From NCBI RefSeq assembly GCF_001411555.2, contig NC_049903.1:13497234-13561233 (forward strand): a stretch of DNA of 64,000 bases, written 5' to 3'. The position numbers and the translations under genes are program-made. The DNA is from Juglans regia (lineage: Eukaryota; Streptophyta; Magnoliopsida; Fagales; Juglandaceae). Under the pieces are notes generated by a model. It ran no database searches, had not been told where the DNA came from, and saw nothing but the letters and a program-made list of their open reading frames with translations. The stretch's first letter is position 1, and each line of letters starts with the position of its first letter. Of this stretch, positions 36,244 through 49,860 are shown piece after piece.

Positions 36244-37149
36244 TCAGTAAGTTGTTTACAGAAATTCCAGCTTTGTGTAAGCCCATTCTCTTGGTATTGT
36301 GCCACTAAGGTAGTTCCTATTGAGATCACTATAACCAAAAGAAAAAATGTGGTGTTAGTATCGAAGTTTCAGGACTGATTTTATGGTGTAATAACAAGAA
36401 AAATACATAATTGGAAAATCTTCATACATTTGCTTAAGGTAGGGTAGCTTCACCACTGCAGGTGGAAGTGTACCATCAAGATCCTGCGCTTTAAAAAATC
36501 TGCATGTAAAGAAGGAAAAAAAGGATAGATTACAAAGTTCACAGATTAAATAGGATGACTAAAAAAAAAAGAAAGAAAAAGAAAAAGAAAAGAGGAAAAA
36601 ACTTTACCAAGATAAAGTGAGAGCTCTCCACTACTAAACCAAGTTTCACATCATATAATAAATTTTTCGTATTTACTTGCTATTTGATGAAATTCATAGA
36701 CCTAACTCATCTCATAAAACCAGTTGTATAAGAGAGGATTGCTCATTGCTTATAAACATGCTCAAGACCTTGTCCACAGCCAATGTGGGATTATTCATCA
36801 ACACTATTAAGCATCTTAAGAAAGTTCAATAAGGATAGAGTTTGCAATTTATGGGAGCAAAGGGAGCGTACATTTGAACCACGTGGCATACACCATCAGG
36901 GTAGGAACAATTGCAGTTGACAGTATTGTTGTACGGAGCCCCAACTGAATTTGGTGTTCTCCAGCTTGCGGCATTGCAATGATTTACGCTGCGATTCCAG
37001 TCTTTCTTCCCCAGTTGTGCAGCTATCTCTTGAAGGGCGTCCACTGCAGACATCAAACACATCATCCCTACCAAGTTCTAAAAAGAGAACGAAAAGGGAG
37101 AAGACCAGGAAAACAAAAGGAAAAACAAGCATCAAATGGCCTAAATAAT

Positions 37150-38281
37150 TGATAAGATAATTGATAAGTATGCTACTTCTTGGATGGAAATTCTTATAGT
37201 GCTGCGAAACAAAAGTTAGTCGGTCTAATCTTTGTATTCCTAGATTTAAATTGGGCTCCAGTTAAGAGGATATCTAGACCTTCTTTACTCTCAGACGCTG
37301 TCATGGGAAGCCTGTGTAAAAGGCGTAATTAATGAAGGGACAAAGTTCATGTCCTGTGTCAGGAATAATATCCGAAGTGAATGGTCTGTTCGTCTTAATT
37401 CTCACAAGCACAAAACTGGAAATGAAAAAAAAGAACTTTTCCCCATATAACTGGCACATACAAGGACCTCGTCACTAAATATATTCCGAAAATAGTTTAT
37501 GATGCAGCCACCCGCTAAATGCTAAAGTCGTAAAGAATCGGAGAGTGGGGCTGGCGTCTTGCTTGATCTAAGGAGCTGCTAAAATTGCAATATAACTTGT
37601 TAACAAATGCTACCACCAGCAATGACTTTGATGATCAGGAGCTTGAATTAACTCAAAAGATGGGAAGTTATGCTTAACTGCTGCATGGGATGCCAAGGAA
37701 GAAGATTCACATATAAGGTTGGGTGATCTGATCTAATTTAGATTCTTAAAGCAAAACTCAAGCATAGTCAAAAGGCTTTGTGAGTTCTGGAGTTTTCCCC
37801 AGCAACTTTTGGGTTATTACAAATTTCTGAATCATTGCTACATGGTTTTTTTTTTTTTATGAGTTTTAAGACCTTGTTACTCTGTTTCTGCAACCGGTCA
37901 TAGCTGTTTGAGGTAATAATTAGCTATTTCTACTTTTCTCTGTGTTCTGTTGCTTTCTGGCTAATTACAAAGAAACATACTGAGTTGGCTGTGTTTGGTA
38001 AGTGAGAGTAATTCAAGTACTCTTATTACTATTTTTTATTTTATTATTATTTTTTATTTATTTTTTTACTATTCATTATTTTTTATCTATTTTTTACTAT
38101 TATTCAAATATTTTATTATTATTTTTTTACTACTATTTACAAATATTCTCAACACTTCTCACTACCCAAACGTACCTGACACTCAGTTTTGCCACTATCA
38201 TACGAAATGCAGCCGAAGCTTCTCAATCCACTGAATTCTATTTCTATTAACTTGAGCTTTACCCAAAACAAAATCATACGA

Positions 38282-38318
<37 letters not shown>

Positions 38319-38330
38319 AGCAAGAAATAC
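37150..38330 (-). other. Pseudogene A intron 1
   Basis: Non-coding. It holds T-rich low complexity (38020-38150) and an (AT)n tract at about 38285-38315 next to the exon 1 donor. Confidence 0.7.
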
Positions 38331-38905
38331 CTTCATCGTCGGGAAGACGCCTGCTTGTGCTCCGACTTTCTTTGCTCCCATGCACGTGAGTACCATAAGC
38401 ATAAGAAAACTTAGGCTGGTGTTTGGAATCCGAGTCTGGCTTGCCATGATCTTCTCCTCTCCTCAAATTATCAACTTTGATTAAAGCAGACGTATTCATC
38501 AGAGGTTCCTACTTTCCAAGCTTGAGCCTTTAAACCAATGACAATGTGGGCTCCACCAACATTGCCGTATGAACTATGAAGTATGAACCGATTCAACCGA
38601 AATTGACAAGCCGAACAACAGAACCACTGGATCTCTTGAATCGTCTATAGTTAGATAATTGTACGGGTTGACTGGTGAGTGAGATCTCTTAAGATTATCT
38701 GGAAGATGTTGCTACTTTTTTAAAGCCTCATGAGTCATGACCCATGGGTTATTAATAATTGTGCCCGCCCTATCTGACCATGGAAACTTCATTGACTGAT
38801 GTGCTTTTAATGTCGGCGTCTTCCACCTTATCTTTGCTTCCTACTTAAGTGCGCGGTACTATTTATAAATAATTTATTATTATTTTATCAATATTCATAA
38901 ATTAT

Positions 38906-39130
38906 TAAGGCCTTATTTGTTTTTCAAAAACATCTCATCTCATCTTATCTCACCTCATCATTACAACTTTCTTAAATTCTCACACAAAATAAAATAAATA
39001 ATTCAACTTTTTCAAATTTTAAAACATTAATAATAATATTAAAAAATATATTCTAACAATATTTTATTTAACTTTTTAACTTTAATCTCAACTCATCTCA
39101 TCTCATCTCTAAAAAAAAACAATTCCTAAA
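38906..39130. repeat. MITE-like dispersed repeat, copy a
   Basis: CTCATCTCATC near one end, TCTCATCTCATCTCTAA near the other, and an AT-rich centre with ATTCAACTTTTTCAAA and TTCTAACAATATTTTAT. The same ordered blocks recur at several other places in the window. Confidence 0.65.
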
Positions 39131-40075
39131 AATAAATCATCTGAAATACTCTTAACAATCAATTCCTCCATTTCACACCGTGGTTTGTAAGCAGGAAAAA
39201 AAAAAATCTAATTTCTTATTAAAATATGAGAGCTTTGAATATTAAAAGAATTATAAATATAGAACTAAATATCATAATATTAAAAGAATGTTGTCTGTTT
39301 TTGCCATCTTGATCCAGGATAAAGCAGTGGCGTAAGCGATGGAAATTCATTGCAAGGTTGGATTCGTCCTTTGTTTGGTTTGAGTATGATCTTCTGTCGA
39401 TACATGCAGCCATGCAGGCATGTAATATAATTCTCAGTGTCGGCACGACAAGAACGGACGAATAATGGGGAGCAGACTCTTCTGGTGGGATCGCTGATTG
39501 AAGAAGAAAATAATAACAATTATTAAATTACGTCCAACACTTGAAAACAAGCTAAGAGGTACATGCATGCATGCATGGCCCCATTCTTTTGTGTCTGGGA
39601 ATTACGTAGACTCAGGAAAGTCATGATAATCTCACACACGTGGGACACGTATATAGTTTTAATTTAGAGTAATAAAGAAGCCATTATAACAGTATATTCT
39701 TTTATATTCATTGCGTGTCTGCTTCTAGTTGATTGTTTTCAATATTTATTTAAAGAAATGTATAGTCTAGATGATACCACATTATATATGTAAAATGAAT
39801 GCTCCCAATGATAATTTATATTTATATTTATTCTTTAACTAATTAATTGGTAAAAGATATTGGAGTTAATTTTAAATGATGCTAAAAAGATTACACTGAT
39901 GGCGAATTCTACTTCGGCATATATGTCATATACAAGAGTAAAAGGAGAGTCTCTGAGGGTTCTTCTTGTACTCTAGAGTACAAGCTGGTGAGCATTTCAA
40001 AATTCCTAGAGGCATGCGAGTACTACTTTAGTATCGGAAGATGTTATTTTCATCTTACATAATATTCAGTCGCGA

Positions 40076-40255
40076 TTTGATTAGAAACTTATCTTAATTC
40101 ATCTCATTTCATCATTATAAATTTTTTAAATTTTCATATAAAATATAATAAACGATTTAACTTTTTCAAATTATAATAATAATATTCTAACAATATTTTA
40201 TTCAACTTATTTAAAACTATCTCAATTCTTCTCTGAATTCAAACTCACTAGTTGA
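40076..40255. repeat. MITE-like dispersed repeat, copy b
   Basis: Ordered blocks TTCATCTCATTTCATCATTA, AATATAATAAACGATTTAAC, TTCTAACAATATTTTATTC and ACTATCTCAATTC match the family. Confidence 0.6.
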
Positions 40256-40973
40256 ATTCAACATTTTTATTGAAATAGTTAGCATCTTCAATTTAAAAAA
40301 TAAAAAATAAAAAATTAAACTACTTTCTTTTGTATAATTATTGCATTTTTTTAATTTTAACAGAATAATGACGAAATAATTAATTTAATCAACGTATAAG
40401 GAGTAATACTCTAGCCACAAAGTGATTTTATAAAAGTAATTTCACAATCTGATGTGGCTTGATGTGATTTGTCAAATTGTCAAGTTACTTTTATTGTAAA
40501 ACAGATCTGATATATCACATGAAGTCGTGTCAGTTTATGAAATTACTTTTGTATAATCCCTTCGTGACTCTAGCACTCCTCTAATGTTTTTTGTAAAGCA
40601 AATCTGATGGATTATATGAAGTTGAGTCAGTTTGTGAGATTACTTTTGTGTAATCCCTTCATGGCTCTAGCACTCTCTTTAATCAAACAATTATTGTGAA
40701 TTCCTTTTCCCAATTCTTCCAAGGATTGAACAAAGGAAAACATCCTTTGAACCAGGAAGCATGAATATCATATGATGACAGTGTGAAGTGTACTTCCAAA
40801 CTACTTAATGATCTTAACGTGACAGGACGACAAGACGAACATTGCAATGCCAAACTTCATGTTACAGAATTTTTATCCAATATTGATATCAGAGCATTCG
40901 ATATGTATTTTGTTTGTTGCTAAACCGGAATTAGGCATCACCACTGTGGCAATGTTATGGCCGTCTTGTTCTG

Positions 40974-43900
40974 TCAAGATCTGCTTGATAATGTACTGGA
41001 GGAGCCGATCCATGTTGCATCCGTTGAATGAACAACACTCTGAACATCAGTTGAGCTCTGTTCTAGGATTTGATCAAACTGGTCTCTTAAAGCCTTAAAT
41101 CTCGATACATCTCCATAAATACTTGGATCCATAATCAACTCATGAACAGCAGTTCGGCCTTCAAGCATGCTCACTACTGCAGACATGGTGGGCCGAAGCA
41201 CTGGTGATGGATTAGTACATAATAGAGCAACTTTAACCATTCTTGCTGCCTCTTCCTTACTGAAGTTAGACCCCAACCTTGGATCCACCAACTCCATCAA
41301 ATTCCCTTTTTGTTGTAAAACAAGGGCCTGTATAGGGAAAGAGAGGAAGTGGGAGAAAGAAACAAATTAGAATTACAAAGGAAAAATCTTTAGCTATGTT
41401 TAACTTGTAATCAAATTTGTTCAGATTCTGGACTTTCATTTCTGCCAATATCAACTGGTTTCAATCATTTCATATTCTATTATTACCTAGGACTACTCTC
41501 TGCCCACCAAGTTGTCCTCAATGAAGATAATGTAGCGTGCAAATCGAAACTTTGATGAAGATCTATGCATAGATTAATATAATGAAAAATCCAAATAGAG
41601 AAATTCTAAAATGAGTGATTGGTTCTTAAAAACTGTGCTTGTAGGTTCATTCATCAGAAAACAGGATGCGATCTATCTTACCCAATCAAGAAGACACACA
41701 AAATCATCGGTTGGACGGAATTTCATGTTGTTCTTTCCAGCAACAAGTTCCAATGCAACAATCCCAAAACTATATACATCTGCTTTGTATGTTAAATACC
41801 CCCATAATGCATATTCTGGCGCCATGTATCCTCTGCAAAGAAAATCATTATATTAGCAAGTTTTAATTGATCTAGTCATGCACAATTAGCCATAGATGAA
41901 AGCAGAACACATATTTTCTTTCGCTGCATTCTGCAGTTGCAATTTTATGAGAAATTTGAACTATAGAATTGGGGAAAACAGAACATGCAGATTATTTCCA
42001 AGTGTATAATTTAGGTATACTTCCTAAAGAAAAAAAGACCGAGAGTACATTTGGGTTGCAAATGCAGAAGCTGAGATAAACAACTTCCTACTTATACTTG
42101 AGCCAGGATCTTTTCCCTGATATTGGGCCAAATTAAACCTGTTTACAGGGAATTCAATTGCTGTCTTGTCTATTAACTTCTATGGAAGCAACTTGACTTT
42201 AGAGACATCGTGATCCATATGGTTCACAAAAAGAAGAGAAGAATAACTTGAGCAGAATGAGAAAAGAAAGTAGCTCACATAGTTCCTGCAACTCGGGTGC
42301 TAATGTGGGTGTTTTCCTCTTCATCAAGCTTGGCCAATCCAAAGTCCGAAATCTTAGGGTTAAGATCCCTATCCAGTAGTACATTGGTAGTTTTAATATC
42401 CCTATGAACAATTTTCAGTGGCGATTCCTCATGCAAGAAAGCCAGACCTCTTGCTATGCCGACACATATTTTTTGTCTTGTATGCCAGTCCAACTTCACT
42501 GGGCTTTCCTCTGGACCTGCAGTTGATGTAGATAGCTCAATCAATGATATCAGAAATTTTTAGTTTCATCCTGTGTCATTTAAGACATTTGATTCCCCTT
42601 CTTTCCAAAATTATTACAATTTGCTTTCCAAAGATGAAAAATTATGCTTACCAAACAAAGCATGTGCAAGGCTATTGTTTTCCATGTATTCATATACCAA
42701 CAACAGCTGATTCCGTTCGATGCAGCATCCATACAGTCTAACGACATTTGGATGCTGTAAACCAGATATCATGCCTATCTCATTCACGAATTCTCGATTT
42801 CCTTGCTTTGATTTAGACGAAAGTTGCTTAACAGCAATTATGGTACCATCCAATAACGTTCCCTGTTGAGAGTATAATTTGCATTATGTTCTTCTATAAG
42901 GTATATTTGAGAATTTCAGTGCAAATGTGAAAGGGAAAAAAGAAAAGGATCTAAATGTAGTCAAATAAATAATAAATATAGATGAAAATGACCTTGTATA
43001 CAGATCCAAAGCCACCTTCCCCAAGCTTGTTTGCAGCATCAAAATTGTTTGTGGCAGCTTTGATTTGCCTGAAGGTAAAAAAACCAGTTTGCAGATCTAA
43101 TCCTTTTAGATCTGTAAAAGAAACAAGGTTAAGATGTTGGACTCTATCGTAAAGCATTTATAAAACATACATCTCAACTAAACTACCATGTTCCCGTGAT
43201 GTCCTGCCTCCTAAATAGCCTTTCCACCGAAGAATTCCTAAAATTGTGAAAACCAGGGCTGACACCAAAAGTACGGTTCCAAGTGCGAGAAATATCTTCC
43301 TTTTCCTATCATCAGGAGGATGGAAATCTGCCAAAAAACAAAAAGAAGAAGAAAGAAAGTAACTATTGAAAGTGATTGTAGTAGCACTGTCAATCAAGTG
43401 CAAAAGAGGATAATACTCAATGGTTCAAGACACAGGCTATTTCATGATCAAGAACAAAAGATATGAATTAGAAAAAAAAAATTGTTAAGCCTTTCAATAA
43501 GCAGCACATTAACCTTCTTTCAAGCAATGTATTTTGCATCCAATAGTTATTGTGACAGCTTCAGCATCCACTATATGCTCTATGCATCCATTATTTCTTT
43601 AAATCTACTTTTCAATTAGACGTGGAAAACAGCAAACTCCAACACTTAATAGAATGGCAATGAGAGGAGGAGGCATACCATAGTCATGTCTCCCCATGTT
43701 AAAAGAAATATGGAACATACAACTTATGTCACTTACTAGAGTCTATGGAGATAGCTGATATAAGAGGACCATATGTTCCTCTCCTTGGGACATCTTGTGT
43801 CCCTTTTCCAGCCCAATAAAAGCGGATCTCCAAAGTTTTATTTGTAACAACTGCAGTAAAATTCCTAATGACTGGTTTGTCGACTCCTCCTGCTTCTTTT

Positions 43901-46900
43901 TCAATATCAAAATCCTTCAGGACCAGTTTATCCTGCAGCAAAGAACTTCAGTTAATTTATCTTCTATATCAACATAGAAGACAAAATAAGCTGGTTGGCA
44001 AGCAGTACCTGGATATAAACATCAAAAATCCGTCTTCCAACACTGTAAAAGGATCTGTTGTTTCTCAGGATTATCTCCGCAAAGTGAAGTTTCACAGTAT
44101 AGTTTCCCTTTGCCAAGCAGCGCGCATAATATGTGAGAGAAAGTGGAGAGAGACGTGCATTCTCATACAATTCAAAATCGTTCATTCTGAGCATGGATAC
44201 ATTTTCTGCAATATAGTCCTTTGAGGTACTCCAAACATCCCAGAAATCTCCAGTGCTACTAAAGCCCCAAGTATAATCTTTCATTAGAACAAATTTTGCA
44301 GCACCTCCCTGTTCTAAATCCGCTTCATACTTGATGCTTCCAATAGTTGTTGCATTTCCACCACAATTTATATGTAAAGAGTAACGATCTAGAGAGAGCA
44401 ACATTTAAAAGGTAATCAGATTCAAATGAACATAGTAGAATGCGTATTCAATTATCTTTAATAATTTAATCGTGTTTGTATCTCATCCAGAATAAAATAT
44501 TGGCCAAATTCTTCTCCTTTCTGAATAAAGCAACACTGAAGTGGAAGGCCTACTATTAATGATTGAAGCATCTAATTCTACTTTGGTTCGGACAGATATA
44601 TACCTTTTGAGCATGGATTGTCCCTCAAACACTCCGTAAGTATTCTACAATAAAACATAACATGAGAAAGAAGAATTAGCATGTTTATGACTAAAAATGA
44701 AATGAAAAAGAAAATAAAGAGAGCATTCCTTTTTCCTTAAAAGTTCAATAACTTGGAAGCTTACGAGTTGTCTGTTCCAGAAAAGCTTCTGAACAAATTT
44801 CTGTTGAATTATCAACGAGTTAATTTCAAGGATAAAATAAGAAATAAATGAAAAGTGAAAGGCTCCAATACTCAAACTAAGCTTGACACTTTAAGGGGGA
44901 AAAGCTTTCTTACAGGGTGTCTGGACAAGTATTCGGCGCAGAGCTTGCAGAAAAATTGTTGTAAGAAACATCTATTTGGCTGCACAAAACATAATTCGTT
45001 TAATCTTAACAATTCCCCTCCCTAACAATCTATATATATATAAAAATATATATATATATTTTCAAGCTGTTGATTTCTAATACTAACCGAACTAATTTGG
45101 AGAGATATCATACAAAAAATCATTTCATAATTCAGAGAGCTGTATACAAACTTATGACCTTATTAACCACCTAGAAGCACAAGCTTCGTAGGTCTTCTTG
45201 CCATAATTACATGCACATTAAAACCGAATTGTGAACAGACATCAATGGTGTAATGGCATATGATCTTACCAGAGACAAATCAAGAAAATTTGAATAATGT
45301 AATGAAAATTGACACTATTTCTTGGTGGCACCACATGGATGAAGATACAAATGAAGCTGCCTGCAAAATGGGATTATTTCACCCATTTCACAACAAATGT
45401 TCTAAGAATAACACCTAAAGAGGTCAGGCGAAGAAACCTCATCTAGAGTAAGATTTCATGCATATGAGTTTAGTATAAAACGTTACATATTTGTTGACAC
45501 AACATTTCAAATTATTTTAAACTTAAAATACCAATTTTTTGGTTATTTAACAGAAAAGTGGATGACTTGACTCAACAGAAGCAAAGGTCATGCTTTGAAA
45601 ATTATATTATAGATAAACGAATATGCTTCTGAGTCCCAAATAAAAAAACACATAAATGGATCCTGCAAACGTTTTGCAGTAGTTCAGATGGAAAACATAC
45701 TAGCGGCTATCTCTTCCCTTGATCCATTCTGGAATAGGTCCATTGAGCAAGTTACCTGTCAGATATCTATCCAGTGATGAAGAAAACACATTTCTGTTAG
45801 ATACCGTCGTGTTGATATCATTTCAAACTCCATACAAAGGGGAGATTTTGAGATGAGATGAGATAAAAGTTAAAAGTTGAATAAAATATTGTTAGAATAT
45901 AATTTTTTAATATAATTTTTGTTTTGGGATTTGAAAAAGTTGAATTGTTTATTATATTTTGTGTAGGAGTTTGGAAAAATTGTAATGATTATATGAGATG
46001 ATCCCCCAAACCAAAACAGGCCTTAATAATCAGTAAGTTGGATCTACATGTATGCAGCATTTCAGACATGTGATTTGGTATCATAATGCCCCATTCCAAG
46101 AGTATGAATGCTGAGACTTTTGCCTCATCTCTTCACTAAGCTGAAGTTTTAGGGGTGATGATTTTGTAAATATGTGCTACTTGTGTTCTCAAAATCGAAA
46201 GGTTATAATTTAGTACCTAAACTAACTGCTGCATTATTTTTTTTTATTAAAATTTATGACTAGCCATGTGTGCTTGAATGGTTAAAAAATTACAGAACTG
46301 GTACATAAACTTAAGCTATTGTTATAATTTAGCTAGGGTCATCAATGATAAAATAAGAAAAAATTATCAAACCGATTGAATCATTTTGGGAAGCGAGCAA
46401 ATATTGTATTTCAAGCTTAAGACCCACTGAAAAGACCCCCAGTCATCATGTTGTAAGTTAGCAACCCTCGTGAATATAGATTGCTTACATAGTGTCCAAG
46501 CTTGTTAGAACTCCAAAATTTGGAATGTCTCCTTCCAATCTGTTGAAACTAAGATCTCTGAAAAAGGGCAAAAAATTGATGTTATAGGAACAAAAGATTA
46601 TTAAATACTATCAAGTGAACATGGCAAAAATTAAGAGATATGCATGTTCCATGAATGAGAGGAAAGTTTAGAACGTGAGAGAAGAAAGAAAGAAACTAAA
46701 GAGAGAGAAAATTGATAAAGAGGAATTGATTAGGCTTCTTTGACAGTTGCCTTCTAGATTTTGAAGCACCAGGGTATAGTGTATCCATGTATTCTCCTTT
46801 CTTGTATCTATGTATGGACATACTTATTATTAACAGTAGACATTAATTAACAATAGCTTGCACCCCAAGGCTATATAAATTTGTATAGCAGATTGATATA

Positions 46901-49860
46901 GATGTTGCTAAAATGTTCAACTACTTAATCTCTATAGATGTAAATATACATCATAGTTTCTTCTAATAATCCACAAATTCCAGGTATGGACCAGGTGAGG
47001 AAATAATTGCACGTAGTAACCCAAGTGCACACAAATGGTATTTTTACATACCAGCTGTTGGAATAAAGCTTAAACAGCTAGACTTCTTTTGATCACGCAC
47101 TCTTTAAAACAAAGATTTATGTGATGTACCTAAAGGACTAGTCTCAACCTCGATTCTTTTTTGAATTACTATGATTCATCTCATCACTATAATATTAGGG
47201 AATAATGAAGAGGGAAATGTATAGTTATCATCCAAACATTTACTTATTTCTAATAAGACCTCCCCCAATATTAAGCTACTCGTTTTTCCTAACATAAATT
47301 CTAGATCTACTTGTCACTTTCATGTATCATGTATTTAAGCAGTAAAACATTTTTAGTTATCAAACATACCTAGGAGAATGCAATCGGCTTTCAAACAATA
47401 CCAAATTAATGTGATGAACAGATGTACAAGATCAAGGTAATTTACTTGTGTTAAAAGCTATAGGTGTGCTTGACACTGAAAGGTCTCTAATTTCTACAAA
47501 TTCCCAAGTATAGCATTTAGTAACTAATCAAATTGCAAGAAGCTCCACAGGTGGGATTATGTGTATGAATTTCAACCTAAAAAGTAGAGAGATGGATGAA
47601 CCAAAGAATTACAATTTTTTCAGCTTTGTCATTTCTGATATATATGGAGGGATTTTTCCAGAGATATTACAGCTCCTCAGCATCCTGAACCATAAGCCAA
47701 TTTCACGTAAGCAAAATGTCAACAATATGTGCCCTGTTCCAATTGCTTAGCTTTTTACTAACTAAACATTACTTACAACTTTACCAGTCCTCCCATGTTT
47801 TGTAATGGTGGAAAAGATGAACCCTCTCCAATTAAGTCACTAATCCTTCTGCACAGAATTGCATCATTCACAGTGTTATTATCTTAAGCAATACATATTT
47901 ACCACTATAACAATCACAAGAACATATTGATGATGTCATAGTGATTATGCAACTCAAGAACAGTTACTTGGAAGGAAGAACTCACAGCTCAGTCAAATTA
48001 CTCAGGACTGAAATGCTAGAAGGAATTGGCCCCTTAAGACCACTAGCTTGAATCTCTCTGTAAGAACACAATTTTGGATGGATTTAGATTGAAACTGAAG
48101 CTTCTAGGTAGAAGCGATTTACAATGTATTCTATGAAAAATCACATACAATGCCTGAAGTTGTTTCCAGCTTCGAAACAAATCGGGCATTCTTCCGGTGA
48201 AGTTGTTACTGCTAATCCTCCTACATAAGGGGCAAATGGAATATAGATTTGAAATAAAAACCTAACATTTTCAAGGAAAAATCTGAAGTTAATGTTTGTA
48301 AGCCAAGGAATAGTTTACAACCACTTACAGGCTTTTTAATCTGGTCAGATTTGTGAGAGCAATGGGCAACTCTCCAGTGAGATTGTTAGCGTTAAGAATG
48401 CTGCATCCATAAGTTTGAAACTTAAGACTGGTTCAACTAACATACTGTTAATTTATTAGGAAAATCAATGAAAATATAGGAATGATTAATTGAGTGTTAT
48501 CTGGATAAAAATGAGGAAGGAAAGAACCACCGACAGAATCTCCAAGTCAACCAAGTTTCCAAGCTCAGGGGGAATGGGTCCAGAAAACAGGTTGCTTTCT
48601 ATGCTCCTGAAAGAGTCCTATAAGGTTACAGCAAGGCTAAACCAAATGAAACTTCTCAATAATTTAACAAAGAGATCCAGAGCATACAGAGCTTGAAGAG
48701 TAGTGATGTTTCCCAAGTAGTCAATACGTCCTGTTAAGTTGTTTGCACTGATGGACCTGCACTTGATTCATTCCATTAATTCAGTAATTAGCTTTTTTAC
48801 TGGCAAACTTTGGATGTGAAAGTTCTATAAGTTGCTTACAAATATTCCATCTTAGTAGAAGCCCATTCTCTTGGTATTGAACCACTGAGGTAGTTCCTAT
48901 TGAGATCACTATAAGCAAGATAAAAGTGTGATGTTAGTATAGAAGTTTAAGGTCTTTTTATGGTGTAATAACAACAAAATAAATAATTGGAAGGTCTTTC
49001 ATACAGTGCCTTAAGGTAGGGTAGCTTCACCACTGCAGGTGGAAGTGTCCCTCCAAGATCCTGCCCTTTAAGAAATCTGCATGTCAGGAAGAAAAAACGA
49101 TACATTACTTAAAAAAAAGAGAGAAAATTTAGCAAAACAAAGTGGGAGGTGTTCTCCACTACTAAACCAAATTACACATCATATTCATAAACTTATTTCT
49201 TTTAAATTGCATTAAGCATCATAAGAAAGTTCAAGAAGGATAAGCTTGCATTATGCGAGCTAAGGGAGCGTACATCTTAACCACGTGGCATACACCATTA
49301 GGATAGGAACAATTGCAGTTGACAGTATTGTTGTACAATGGCCTCTCTTCCAAAAGTGGTGTTATCCAGCTTGAATCATTGCATGGATTTACGCGAAAGT
49401 TCCAGTCTTTCTTCCCCAGTTGTGCAGCTATTTCTCGAAGGGCTTCCACTGCACACATCAAACAAATCACCCATAGAAGAATTTTAAAAAAGAAAGAAAA
49501 AGAAGACCCGGAAAACAAAAGGTAAAATACGCATCAACATGAATTTAACATATAAGCTGTATCATGGTTATTCCCTGAATTTAAAGACCTTGTTACTCTG
49601 TTTCTGCAAGTTGTCATAACTAAGGTAGGCACTATCAAACGATATGTTAATTTTCAATTCTACTGAATTCCATCTCCATCAACTTGAGCTTACCCAAGAA
49701 ATAAACAGATCATACGAATATAACATATGAGCTAGAAAATACCTTCAGAATCTGGAAGACTCCCAGCTTGTGCTCTGACATTCTTAGCTCCTATGCACAT
49801 GAGCAGTATAAGCATAAGAAAAGTAAAGCTGGTCTTTGAACTATGACTCTGACATGTCAT
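40974..49860 (-). CDS. LRR-malectin receptor-like serine/threonine kinase, gene B (intact, 24 exons)
   Basis: Plasma-membrane receptor kinase of LRR subfamily VIII-2 (At1g53430/At3g14840-like). Exons: 49860-49743, 49448-49274, 49076-49005, 48908-48840, 48756-48688, 48606-48535, 48400-48329, 48220-48149, 48057-47986, 47848-47777, 47684-47613, 46557-46489, 45766-45701, 44979-44914, 44800-44765, 44644-44604, 44388-44009, 43932-43737, 43327-43187, 43111-42993, 42862-42652, 42516-42279, 41832-41682, 41327-40974. They total 3003 bp, 1000 residues, and phases agree throughout. Signal peptide ([15 protein letters not shown]); cysteine cap; LRRs, about one per 72-bp phase-2 exon; malectin domain (about 404-597, [10 protein letters not shown]); transmembrane helix ([20 protein letters not shown]); kinase with IAVKQL Lys, [11 protein letters not shown] and [11 protein letters not shown] is present, so the kinase should be active. 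Ligand unknown. Start chosen by the signal peptide. Confidence 0.92.
45835..46025. repeat. MITE-like dispersed repeat, copy c, in intron 12 of gene B
   Basis: GAGATGAGATGAGATAAAAG at one end and ATATGAGATGATCCCCC then AAACAGGCCTTA at the other, with the family centre inverted (AATATTGTTAGAATATAA). It sits between exons 12 and 13, away from splice sites. Confidence 0.65.

Larger units (their letters stand above)
23561..38447 (-). pseudogene. LRR-malectin receptor kinase paralogue A, kinase-less and multiply interrupted
   Basis: Exons equivalent to gene B exons 1-13 remain at 38447-38331, 37043-36872, 36499-36428, 36328-36260, 33114-33046, 32962-32891, 32754-32683, 32585-32514, 32424-32353, 32227-32156, 32062-31991, 31074-31006 and 30463-30398. 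Of exon 16 only 23888-23872 survives, and of the malectin exon 23691-23561 ([10 protein letters not shown]...DDTWGFS). LRR exons keep their 66/69/72-bp sizes and phase. Lesions: exon 1 is 117 bp against 118 in B, a one-base loss shifting frame before the LPDDE-like end. Exons 14, 15 and most of 16 are deleted at the Copia right edge. A long LTR cuts the malectin exon. No kinase exon is found anywhere in the window. The intact exons and splice sites suggest fairly recent inactivation. Confidence 0.88.
38448..40973. other. Intergenic DNA between A and B
   Basis: Contains two copies of the GAGATGAG-ended repeat (about 38906-39130 and 40076-40255). An imperfect duplication carries a CTCTAGCACTC-type motif near 40565 and 40670. 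No gene is seen; the frames at 39219-39519 lack any domain. Confidence 0.55.

Noticed and set aside
38149..38499. 116-residue minus-strand frame as a separate gene
   Set aside because: Covers exon 1 of pseudogene A in a shifted frame and runs on into the intron (AT)n tract.
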